Shown: piece after piece, positions 35,192-42,420 of the stretch | Layout: each line of letters starts with the position of its first letter | Position numbering within the stretch: the first letter of the stretch is position 1 | Assembly (NCBI RefSeq): GCF_017833415.1 | Contig: NZ_JAFICC010000014.1 | Coordinates: 1-64,000, forward strand | DNA length: 64,000 nucleotides | Source of the DNA: Flavobacterium sp. 1355 | GTDB taxonomy: Bacteria; Bacteroidota; Bacteroidia; Flavobacteriales; Flavobacteriaceae | Direction: 5' to 3' | Position numbers and translations under genes: made by a program | The notes under the pieces: generated by a model | Database searches by the model: none | Told to the model about the DNA's origin: nothing | The model's input: the letters and a program-made list of their open reading frames with translations, nothing else

Positions 35192-36007
35192 ATGGAAATA
35201 TTAAAAACGCTTAAATTTTTAATGATTACACTCTTAGTATTTTTTGTTGCTGTTTATATCCTGGTTATTTCTTATGTGTATTTTAATCAGGTAGGAATGA
35301 TTTTTCAGAGCGCATCGCTCCCAAAAGACTATCAGTTTGATTATCAACAGCAATATGAAGAATTAAATATTAAATCTTTTGATGAAGTAAATCTCAATGG
35401 ATTATTATTTAAAGCAGAAAAATCAAAAGGCTTAGTTTTTTATCTTCATGGAAACGCAGGAACTTTGGAAACCTGGGGAAGGATTGCTAAAATTTACACC
35501 GATTTAGGTTATGACATCTTTATTCTGGATTACAGGAGCTTTGGAAAAAGTGAAGGGGAAATAAAGGACGAGGAACAATTAAATAAAGATATTGCCATCG
35601 TTTACAAAAAATTAGGGCAAAGATATCCTGAAGATAAAATCATTATAGCAGGTTATTCAATTGGGTCAGGGCTGGTAGCTGTATTGGCATCTGCAAACAA
35701 ACCAAAAGCCGTAATTTTACAATCACCCTATTATAGTTTTAGTGAATTGTCGAGCAGCAGAGTTCCGTTTTTTCCAAATTTCATAAAAAAATTCCGTTTG
35801 GAAACTTATGAATATCTGGTAAAAATAAAAGCACCAGTTTATATTTTTCATGGAATGGAAGATCAGTTAATTCCATATTCAAATTCAGTTCGATTGAATG
35901 AACTATTAAAATCCAACGGGCATTTTTATCCTTTAAAAAATCAGGAACATATTGGGATGAATGAAAATCAGGATTTTCAAAACCACTTAAAAATAATATT
36001 GAAATAA
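35192..36007 (+). CDS. Membrane-anchored alpha/beta hydrolase
   Basis: A 271-aa serine hydrolase with one N-terminal membrane helix (about 8-32). The oxyanion region is FYLHGNAG, the nucleophile Ser156 lies in GYSIGSG, the acid in FHGMEDQLIP and the His in QEHIGMNE. It resembles the BEM46/ABHD13-like group. Substrate unknown. It starts 19 nt after the DEAD-like gene. Confidence 0.88.
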   Translation: MEILKTLKFLMITLLVFFVAVYILVISYVYFNQVGMIFQSASLPKDYQFDYQQQYEELNIKSFDEVNLNGLLFKAEKSKGLVFYLHGNAGTLETWGRIAKIYTDLGYDIFILDYRSFGKSEGEIKDEEQLNKDIAIVYKKLGQRYPEDKIIIAGYSIGSGLVAVLASANKPKAVILQSPYYSFSELSSSRVPFFPNFIKKFRLETYEYLVKIKAPVYIFHGMEDQLIPYSNSVRLNELLKSNGHFYPLKNQEHIGMNENQDFQNHLKIILK

Positions 36008-36031
36008 AAATAATAATAAAAAATAAATGTC

Positions 36032-36250
36032 ATGGGATTAATGAAGGTGTTTTCAGGAAGCGAAATTTTAGCAATTGCCTTACAGGAAAAATTAGAAGCA
36101 GCAGGTGTAGAAACAGTAAAAAAAGATAATATTCAATCTGCCAGACTAGCAGGCTTTGGCCAGACAGATTTGGCCGTTGAGGTTTTTATTCAGGAAACAG
36201 ATTTTGCAAAAGCAAATCCGGTTATTGAAGATTTCAGAATGAATATTTAA
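36032..36250 (+). CDS. DUF2007-type small protein
   Basis: A 72-aa protein of the putative signal-transducing DUF2007 type: KVFSGSEILAIALQEKLEAA followed by a short sheet and NPVIEDF near the end. It resembles ferredoxin-fold small regulators. Function unknown. It lies 24 nt after the hydrolase, likely the last gene of the operon. Confidence 0.75.
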   Translation: MGLMKVFSGSEILAIALQEKLEAAGVETVKKDNIQSARLAGFGQTDLAVEVFIQETDFAKANPVIEDFRMNI

Positions 36251-36258
36251 GAAAGGCC

Positions 36259-36352
36259 TCAGTCTCAGTTTTCAGTATTAATAAAGGAAACCGATTGATG
36301 TAAAATAAGGAAAAGTAATCAGTCTCAGTCACAATACTGTCAGCTGAGACTG
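36259..36352. repeat. CAGTCT/CAGTTTT word hairpin, copy 2
   Basis: The left arm 36260-36279 and right arm 36333-36352 are inverted with 3 mismatches in 20. A further CAGTCTCAGTC copy at 36320-36330 lies between them. The first 17 nt equal 5395-5411. Confidence 0.7.
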
Positions 36353-36374
36353 CGGCTTAAAACTAAAAAAAAGT

Positions 36375-37178
36375 ATGCAATACAAAATGCTGGTGCTCGA
36401 CATGGATGATACCTTGTTGACAGACGATCATAAAATTTCAGATTTAAACAAAAAAGTGCTTTTGGAAGCGCAGGCAAAAGGGGTTTATGTTGTACTGGCT
36501 TCAGGCCGGCCGACATCTGCAATGACAGCTTACGCAAAAGAATTAGAACTCGATTTAAATAATTCCTATATCATTTCGTTTAACGGTGCTGTAATTAGTA
36601 CCGTAAAAGAGGATCTTGTTTTTTTTGAACAAAAACTGACCGTAGAACAAATTCATGATTTATACGATTATAGTGTAAAAATGAAAACACATATAATCAC
36701 TTATCTGGATGGTGAAATTATCAGTGAAACCGATTCTGAGTTTATTGATATCGAAAAAGAAATTACAGGATTGCCGCATCGAAAAGTTGCAAGCTTTAAG
36801 GAAGCTGTTGACAGGCCTGCCGTAAAATGTATTTTATTAGAAGAGCCTTCTTATTTGAAAGAAGTAGAAAAAAACTTAAAAAGTGCAATGCCTCATTTGA
36901 GTGTGGCCATGTCTAAGCCTTTTTTCTTAGAAGCAGCTCAAAACGGGATTGACAAAGCGAATAGTTTAAAGCTTTTGGCTGAAAAGCTGAATATCCATCA
37001 AAGTGAAATTATTGCCGTTGGAAACGCCGGAAATGACCTGACAATGATAGAATATGCCGGATTGGGCGTTTGGGTTGATAATGTAACTCCGGAATTGCGT
37101 GACAGAGCCAATTTAATTGTCGCATCAAATAATAATGACGGAGTTGCTGAAGTTGTACAGCGTTTTATTTTAAATTAA
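36375..37178 (+). CDS. Cof-type HAD phosphatase
   Basis: A 267-aa sugar- or nucleotide-phosphate phosphatase of the Cof/YwpJ group. Motif I is DMDDTLL (Asp9, Asp11), motif II is near VVLASGRPTSAM, and the C-terminal motif reads VGNAGNDLTMIEYAGLGVWV. In most Cof proteins the last block is GDxxND; here it is GNAGND, with Asn in place of the first Asp. Activity is probably kept, as the second Asp remains. GNAT follows after 3 nt. Confidence 0.9.
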   Translation: MQYKMLVLDMDDTLLTDDHKISDLNKKVLLEAQAKGVYVVLASGRPTSAMTAYAKELELDLNNSYIISFNGAVISTVKEDLVFFEQKLTVEQIHDLYDYSVKMKTHIITYLDGEIISETDSEFIDIEKEITGLPHRKVASFKEAVDRPAVKCILLEEPSYLKEVEKNLKSAMPHLSVAMSKPFFLEAAQNGIDKANSLKLLAEKLNIHQSEIIAVGNAGNDLTMIEYAGLGVWVDNVTPELRDRANLIVASNNNDGVAEVVQRFILN

Positions 37179-37181
37179 ACA

Positions 37182-37709
37182 ATGAAAAAGCCAATTGAAA
37201 CAGAACGTTTGATTTTAAGAGAGTTTTTGCTTTCTGATGCTGCTAGTATGTTTGAATTGGATTCTAATCCTAATGTGCATGTTTTTGTTGGTAAAAAGCC
37301 AGTTACATCTATAGAACAAAGTATTGCCTCTATTAAAAATATACAACAGCAGTATAAGGATTTCCAAACAGGCCGCTGGGCTGTAGTTCTCAAAGAAACC
37401 AACGAATTTTTAGGCTGGTCTGGAATCAAGTTTGTCAATTATAAAATTAATAACCACCAAAATTTTTATGAATTAGGTTATCGTTTTATTGAAAGGCATT
37501 GGGGAAAAGGATATTCAACAGAAGCGGCAAAAGCTTTTGTACAATATGCGTTTAATGAAATGAAGGTTGAAAGTCTTTACGCTTACGCAGATGAAGGAAA
37601 CGAAATTTCGCGAAATATTTTGGAGAAACTGGGTTTTCGTAACAGAAATTCTTTTGAATATGAAGACGAAATGCAGGTTTGGTATGAATTAAAAAATCCA
37701 AACCTATAA
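37182..37709 (+). CDS. GNAT family N-acetyltransferase, RimJ/RimL type
   Basis: A 175-aa acetyltransferase. The N-terminal IETERLILREFLLSDA, the acetyl-CoA loop HWGKGYSTEAAKAF (about 106-119) and SRNILEKLGFRNRNSFE are typical of Acetyltransf_3. Substrate unknown. It starts 3 nt after the HAD gene, so the two are co-translated. Confidence 0.88.
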   Translation: MKKPIETERLILREFLLSDAASMFELDSNPNVHVFVGKKPVTSIEQSIASIKNIQQQYKDFQTGRWAVVLKETNEFLGWSGIKFVNYKINNHQNFYELGYRFIERHWGKGYSTEAAKAFVQYAFNEMKVESLYAYADEGNEISRNILEKLGFRNRNSFEYEDEMQVWYELKNPNL

Positions 37710-37731
37710 ATTAATTACTAATAAGTGAATC

Positions 37732-37770
37732 CCAAATCTTTTTAAACTGTTAAGATTTAAAAAGATTTGG
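37732..37770. terminator. Perfect 15-bp hairpin between convergent genes
   Basis: 37732-37746 and 37756-37770 are perfect inverted copies (CCAAATCTTTTTAAA type) over a 9-nt loop. There is no strong T run on either side, so termination is possible but a dispersed repeat is equally likely. Confidence 0.55.
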
Positions 37771-37807
37771 AAAACAGCTCATAGTATATAGTTCTGAAAT
37801 ATGATTA

Positions 37808-38326
37808 TTACTTTTTAGCTACAGAAACAAAATATTTATTTCCGTCACCCATAGTTAATTTTACACGCTCGTCACAAAGATCAATTGCAAAATTTACGCT
37901 TTCATAACAACTACAGGTAGTATTTTTGTCCTTAGACATTTCAGTTTTACAATTATTATTTTTAAAAGTTGCCAACTGTGGTGTGTATAAACTTACTAAA
38001 TCCGTTGAAGCTGTTACTAATGAAATAATGCTTGCAGAATTATTGTTTGTAATTCTATATACAATTCTGTCTGTATAGTTTACTTCATTTACCATTACTT
38101 TACGAATATAAGTATAAGCAGTTGAGCCTTCGCCCGGTTCTTTTACTTCAAACTTGAAACCAACTGCACGAATAGCAACATCAAATTGTTGCTGCGAGTT
38201 TAAACTTGCCCAATTCGTTAAAGTACTAATAGAAGGAAATGGATTTGCGGCTGGAGCACTAGTTTGCGCTTGCGCACTAAATAAGGTTAAAAACATCAAG
38301 CAGATTGTGGGTAAAAATGCTTTCAT
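37808..38326 (-). CDS. Secreted hypothetical protein
   Basis: A 172-aa protein with a clear signal peptide (1-20, ending AQA). The mature part has four cysteines, three of them close together (CSC and LC near residues 140-155), which may form disulfides. I recognise no family. The last 11 nt before its ATG, with the ATG, are identical to those of the Kef antiporter gene (AATACCACTTTATG). Confidence 0.6.
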   Translation of the reverse strand: MKAFLPTICLMFLTLFSAQAQTSAPAANPFPSISTLTNWASLNSQQQFDVAIRAVGFKFEVKEPGEGSTAYTYIRKVMVNEVNYTDRIVYRITNNNSASIISLVTASTDLVSLYTPQLATFKNNNCKTEMSKDKNTTCSCYESVNFAIDLCDERVKLTMGDGNKYFVSVAKK

Positions 38327-38756
38327 AAAGTGGTATTGTATTATAATTTTTGCCTACTCTCTTTGGTTTTCGGCTTTCCCATTTCATTTTGTAACACAAA
38401 ACAACAACATAACGAGTAAAATTCAAAATTGTTATGTTTGAATTATTAATTAATTAACCAAAGCTATTTAAAATTCTCAAATAACAATCAATTCAACTAA
38501 AGAATTTTAACAAAAGTAAATGTAAGATTTTTTTAGTTTAAAAAGCAAAAAAACGTATTTAATCGATGAAATTTGCATTTAATCGATTATTTGTCATTTA
38601 ATTCTTATTATTGTGCAAACTGTATGATAATCTTGAAGATTGATTTGCTGAAATTTCAGCTAAAAATACAATTTTTTGGCATCTCAAAAAATTAATTTAC
38701 TTTCAAAATATCAGGATGAAGTCGCTTATTGCCTTTCTTTTACAGAAATTTGTTTG
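38327..38756. other. Gene-free stretch upstream of mtaB
   Basis: No credible ORF. It contains ATTTAATCGAT at 38557-38567 and 38577-38587 and a partial third copy at 38596-38603 (20- and 19-bp steps), possibly a regulator site, then AT-rich sequence. Confidence 0.5.
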
Positions 38757-38764
38757 TAAATTTG
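38757..38764 (+). promoter_or_regulatory. -7 box for mtaB
   Basis: TAAATTTG followed by GCAG, 46 nt before the ATG. TTG at 38729-38731 could be the -33, with a 25-nt spacer. Confidence 0.5.
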
Positions 38765-38810
38765 CAGCCTTAAATTTTTTGACAACGATTTCATTGATTT
38801 AAGATACATT

Positions 38811-40145
38811 ATGGAAAATAGAAAAAAAGTTGCCTTTTACACGCTGGGTTGTAAACTGAATTTTTCAGAAACCTCTACAATTGCCAGAAGCTTTAATGAC
38901 GAAGGATTTGACCGTGTCGATTTTGAAGATGTTGCAGACATCTATGTAATCAATACCTGTTCGGTTACAGAGAATGCCGACAAACAATTTAAGCAGGTTG
39001 TAAAAAAAGCAATGAAACTCAATGAAAAAGCTTTTGTGGCTGCTGTTGGGTGTTACGCACAATTAAAACCGGAAGAATTGGCAGCTGTCGATGGTGTTGA
39101 CTTGGTTTTGGGTGCTACCGAAAAATTTAAAATTACCGATTACATAAATGATTTAAGCAAAAATGACATGGGCGAAGTACATTCATGTGAAATTGCTGAA
39201 GCCGATTTTTATGTTGGAAGTTATTCAATCGGAGACCGTACCCGTGCCTTCTTAAAAGTACAGGACGGTTGCGATTATAAGTGTACTTATTGTACAATTC
39301 CTTTAGCAAGAGGGATTTCAAGAAGTGATGCCCTTGAAAATGTTTTGCAAAATGCCAAAGAGATTTCAGCTCAGAATATCCGTGAAATTGTTTTGACCGG
39401 AGTAAATATCGGAGATTACGGAAAAGGGGAGTTTGGGAATAAAAAACACGAACATACTTTTCTTGATTTAGTTCAGGCTTTAGACAAGGTAGAAGGAATT
39501 GAGCGTTTAAGAATTTCATCAATTGAGCCAAATTTGCTGAAAAATGAAACTATAGATTTTGTTTCTAAAAGTAGAACTTTTGTGCCTCATTTTCATATTC
39601 CGCTGCAATCCGGAAGCAATGATATCTTAAAATTAATGAAACGCCGTTATCTACGTGAAGTTTATACAGAACGTGTAAATAAAATTCGCGAAGTAATGCC
39701 GCACGCCTGTATAGGCGTAGATGTTATTGTTGGATTTCCAGGAGAAACAGATGAGCATTTTCTTGAAACATATCATTTTTTAAATGAAATGGATATTTCT
39801 TATCTGCATGTATTTACGTACTCTGAAAGAGATAATACAGAAGCAGCAGATATGGAAGGTGTTGTCCCGTCAAACGTAAGGGCAAAACGAAGTAAAATGC
39901 TTAGAGGACTATCGGTAAAAAAGCGTCGTGCTTTTTATGAAAGCCAATTAGGAACAAACAGAACAGTTTTGTTTGAAGGCGAAAACAAAGAAGGATACAT
40001 TCATGGTTTTACAGAAAATTACGTAAAAGTAAAAGCGCCATGGAACCCTGAATTAGTAAATACATTACAGGAAATCAACTTAACAAAAATAGATGAAGAC
40101 GGAAGTGTTCGTTTAGAGTTTTTGAATAAACTGGAAGAAGCTTAA
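38811..40145 (+). CDS. mtaB: tRNA t6A methylthiotransferase MtaB
   Basis: Radical-SAM enzyme that turns t6A37 into ms2t6A in tRNAs reading ANN codons. The MTTase domain cysteines are Cys14, Cys50 and Cys81; the radical-SAM cluster is Cys154-Cys158-Cys161 (CDYKCTYC). A C-terminal TRAM-like part covers about 375-440. At 444 aa it is normal for MtaB. TLGCKLNFSET at the start fits MtaB better than MiaB or RimO. It is monocistronic, with a long hairpin repeat behind it. Confidence 0.92.
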   Translation: MENRKKVAFYTLGCKLNFSETSTIARSFNDEGFDRVDFEDVADIYVINTCSVTENADKQFKQVVKKAMKLNEKAFVAAVGCYAQLKPEELAAVDGVDLVLGATEKFKITDYINDLSKNDMGEVHSCEIAEADFYVGSYSIGDRTRAFLKVQDGCDYKCTYCTIPLARGISRSDALENVLQNAKEISAQNIREIVLTGVNIGDYGKGEFGNKKHEHTFLDLVQALDKVEGIERLRISSIEPNLLKNETIDFVSKSRTFVPHFHIPLQSGSNDILKLMKRRYLREVYTERVNKIREVMPHACIGVDVIVGFPGETDEHFLETYHFLNEMDISYLHVFTYSERDNTEAADMEGVVPSNVRAKRSKMLRGLSVKKRRAFYESQLGTNRTVLFEGENKEGYIHGFTENYVKVKAPWNPELVNTLQEINLTKIDEDGSVRLEFLNKLEEA

Positions 40146-40166
40146 AAATAAATATATTCAAAGTAT

Positions 40167-40266
40167 TGTCATTCTGACAAAGGAAGAATCACACTAGTAA
40201 TTCTGCATGCTTAATCGCCAATCTTTGTCGAATTACTAGTGTGATTCTTCCTTCGTCAGAATGACA
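40167..40266. repeat. Near-perfect 37-bp inverted repeat, dispersed family
   Basis: 40167-40203 and 40230-40266 are inverted copies with 1 mismatch in 37, over a 26-nt loop. The loop and right arm are homologous to 57476-57533 (shared CGCCAATCTTTG and TTCTTCCTTC). It follows mtaB and precedes the end of a convergent gene. Confidence 0.9.
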
Positions 40267-40308
40267 AAAGAAAGGCTCTTTATTTAAAGGGCTTTTCTTT
40301 TTTTATAA

Positions 40309-40821
40309 CTATTTCTGATTTTCAGAAACAACCAATTTCAATGAATTAATATAATCGGTATCAAATTCTATAACTCTTATTTTTTCGGGATTAAAACTGA
40401 GTTCACCACCAAATTGTCCTTTTGTGTCCAAAAAGTCAATGATAAGTTCTTCATCATTCAGTTCGATCAATTTCCCTAAATAGGCAGATTTGGCAGATTT
40501 TTTTGAAATTTGAAAGATTCCATATTTCTCTGCTAAAAAACTAATAATAGTAGCCAGATCTTTTATTGGGATAATATCATCAGAATTAGTTTTTAATCCC
40601 TTTAAGCGAATAATTTTTTCGGTAAAAGCCAAATCCTGGTCTCTGTTTACAACCAGGATATTTTTATTTCTTAAAATTACAAAACCGTCCAAAATAAAAT
40701 CCACAGGATTATTTCGAAGTAAAATCCAATCGTCTGAATAGTCTATAAGAAATCCGGTAAAAATTTCTTTTTTGTCTACAAATTCTATTTCAATTAATTG
40801 TCTTAAATATTGTTCCATCAT
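40309..40821 (-). CDS. Hypothetical protein with two Sm-like halves
   Basis: A 170-aa cytoplasmic protein with no signal or membrane segment. It seems to hold two similar small-barrel units: residues 8-60 (FTGFLIDYSDDWILLRNNPV) and 105-160 (AYLGKLIELNDEELIIDFLD), each a change of length in a 'limits-of-function' beta pattern as in Sm-like folds. The duplication is my reading; no family is named. A facing heptamer array lies just upstream, between it and the SDR gene. Confidence 0.6.
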   Translation of the reverse strand: MMEQYLRQLIEIEFVDKKEIFTGFLIDYSDDWILLRNNPVDFILDGFVILRNKNILVVNRDQDLAFTEKIIRLKGLKTNSDDIIPIKDLATIISFLAEKYGIFQISKKSAKSAYLGKLIELNDEELIIDFLDTKGQFGGELSFNPEKIRVIEFDTDYINSLKLVVSENQK

Positions 40822-40828
40822 AATTGTT

Positions 40829-40939
40829 AAAATTCAAATTTTAAACACCAAATTCCAAAATGAGCTTGCTTCACTATCGTTCAGGTCTAAATTCCAATTG
40901 CTGTGTAAATTGGAATTTGGAATTTGAAAAATTGGAATT
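40829..40939. repeat. Facing pair of AAATTCC heptamer arrays, second copy
   Basis: Five heptamers (40829-40863, AAATTCC-like) and five reverse heptamers (40905-40939, GGAATTT-like). Between them lies 41 nt with one further AAATTCC (40889-40895), which pairs with the right array. A 25-nt block is shared with 31835-31859. Confidence 0.8.
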
Positions 40940-40947
40940 ATTTTTTT

Positions 40948-41664
40948 TTAAGGATTAGTCGACCAGATGCTGCTGTTTTTAATAAAAACCCTGCGATTTA
41001 ATTTTAAGTGCGCAATAATCAATTCTGCCATATCTTCCGACTGCATTACTTTTTCAGGGTTACCGTCTGTCAGGTTTAGGTCTTTTGCCATATCTGTTGC
41101 AACAGTACTCGGCGTTAAGGCCGTAACCCGAATATTGTGTTTTCTCATTTCCTGCATCAAAGAATCAGTTAAACCCAAAACAGCAAATTTAGAAGCACTG
41201 TAAGCACTTGTCAAAGCGTTTCCGTTTAATCCGGCAGTTGATGAAATATTAATTATATCTCCGGTTTGTCTTTCGATCATATTCGGAATAATGGCGCGTG
41301 TGGTATAGTACGTTCCCATTAAATTTACCTGAATAATTCTTTCCCACGCTTCTGGTTCTAATTCTAAGAATTTTCCAAAAGAAGCAATTCCGGCACTATT
41401 AATTAAAATATCAATATTTTTGAATTCGGCTAAAGCTTTTTCTGCTGCTGTATTGATAGAATGAATGTCTGACACATCGGCTGAAAGTGCTAAAGTTTTT
41501 ACACCCAAATTCGAAACCTCCTCTGCCAATTGGTCAATATCGGTTTGGGTTCTTGAAACTAAAATCAGGTTTACACCTTCTTTTGCCAATGCAATAGCAA
41601 TGGCTTTTCCAATTCCTTTTCCTGCGCCCGTGATAAAGGCGTTTTTATTTTTTAAGTCGGTCAT
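40948..41664 (-). CDS. SDR oxidoreductase, FabG-like
   Basis: A 238-aa classical short-chain dehydrogenase. The cofactor loop is TGAGKGIG (12-19), NSAG at 89-92, and the catalytic Ser141 or Ser142, Tyr155 and Lys159 (YSASK) are intact. It resembles 3-oxoacyl-ACP reductases, but it is not in a fatty-acid gene cluster and could reduce another carbonyl compound. Confidence 0.88.
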   Translation of the reverse strand: MTDLKNKNAFITGAGKGIGKAIAIALAKEGVNLILVSRTQTDIDQLAEEVSNLGVKTLALSADVSDIHSINTAAEKALAEFKNIDILINSAGIASFGKFLELEPEAWERIIQVNLMGTYYTTRAIIPNMIERQTGDIINISSTAGLNGNALTSAYSASKFAVLGLTDSLMQEMRKHNIRVTALTPSTVATDMAKDLNLTDGNPEKVMQSEDMAELIIAHLKLNRRVFIKNSSIWSTNP

Positions 41665-41779
41665 GATTGTATTTTTAGAAATGCAGAAAGCATCATTTTA
41701 AGTCTATACAAAAATAAGCTTTTGCAAACTAAAATGATGCTTTCAAATGCATTCTTAATCTAAGTTTAACAACTTTTGA

Positions 41780-42367
41780 TTATTCTTTCAGAACCATATC
41801 GATACACATTACAGCTCCTAAAATCAATTGTCTTAACGGGCTGTCAGCAGCTACGGTTTCTTCAATATTCAGAACATAATTATCAGCACTTGTAAAAAGT
41901 TCTTTACCCATTCCGGCCCATTTTTTGGTTACCTGGGCAAGTTCTTTATTTTCATGAGAAAATTTAAAATCCCATCCTGTCCATTTTCCCTGAAGCGTTG
42001 CAACCGGTTTTTCATTTTTGTCAAGGATATCAAACTTTCCGCCAATCGAAAAGAATTTTTGTTTGAAAGTCCCCACCAGACGATCTTTTTCATCCAGGAC
42101 TTCAACAGTCGATCTGAATATGGCAATGCCTCTTCTTACCGTAATTAACTTCTCGCCGGAAGCAGTTGTAATTTCAATATTAAATGGTGTTGCTCTTTTA
42201 TAATCTGTAAATCGAAGTATTTTAGTGAAAAAACCAAGATTCTTTTCTCGGCAGTTCATAATAATTTCATTGCTTTCAGGATTGTAAATGTCGAAATTGT
42301 TAGCAGCTTTAAACATTCCGACATGCTCTTTTACTAAAAATAGATTTTGGCTTAAAATTGGATTCAT
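41780..42367 (-). CDS. LURP-one/scramblase-related protein
   Basis: A 195-aa protein with the 12-stranded-barrel pattern of the phospholipid-scramblase/LURP-one family: FLVKEHVGMFKAANNFDIYN at the start, RGIAIFRSTVEVLDEKDRLVG in the middle and a hydrophobic C-terminal helix (RQLILGAVMCIDMVL). Bacterial members have no assigned role. No signal peptide is visible. Confidence 0.75.
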   Translation of the reverse strand: MNPILSQNLFLVKEHVGMFKAANNFDIYNPESNEIIMNCREKNLGFFTKILRFTDYKRATPFNIEITTASGEKLITVRRGIAIFRSTVEVLDEKDRLVGTFKQKFFSIGGKFDILDKNEKPVATLQGKWTGWDFKFSHENKELAQVTKKWAGMGKELFTSADNYVLNIEETVAADSPLRQLILGAVMCIDMVLKE

Positions 42368-42420
42368 ACGGGTATAAAATTAATTTTTTAGAATAAGAAC
42401 CAAATGTAATAAAATATTTA

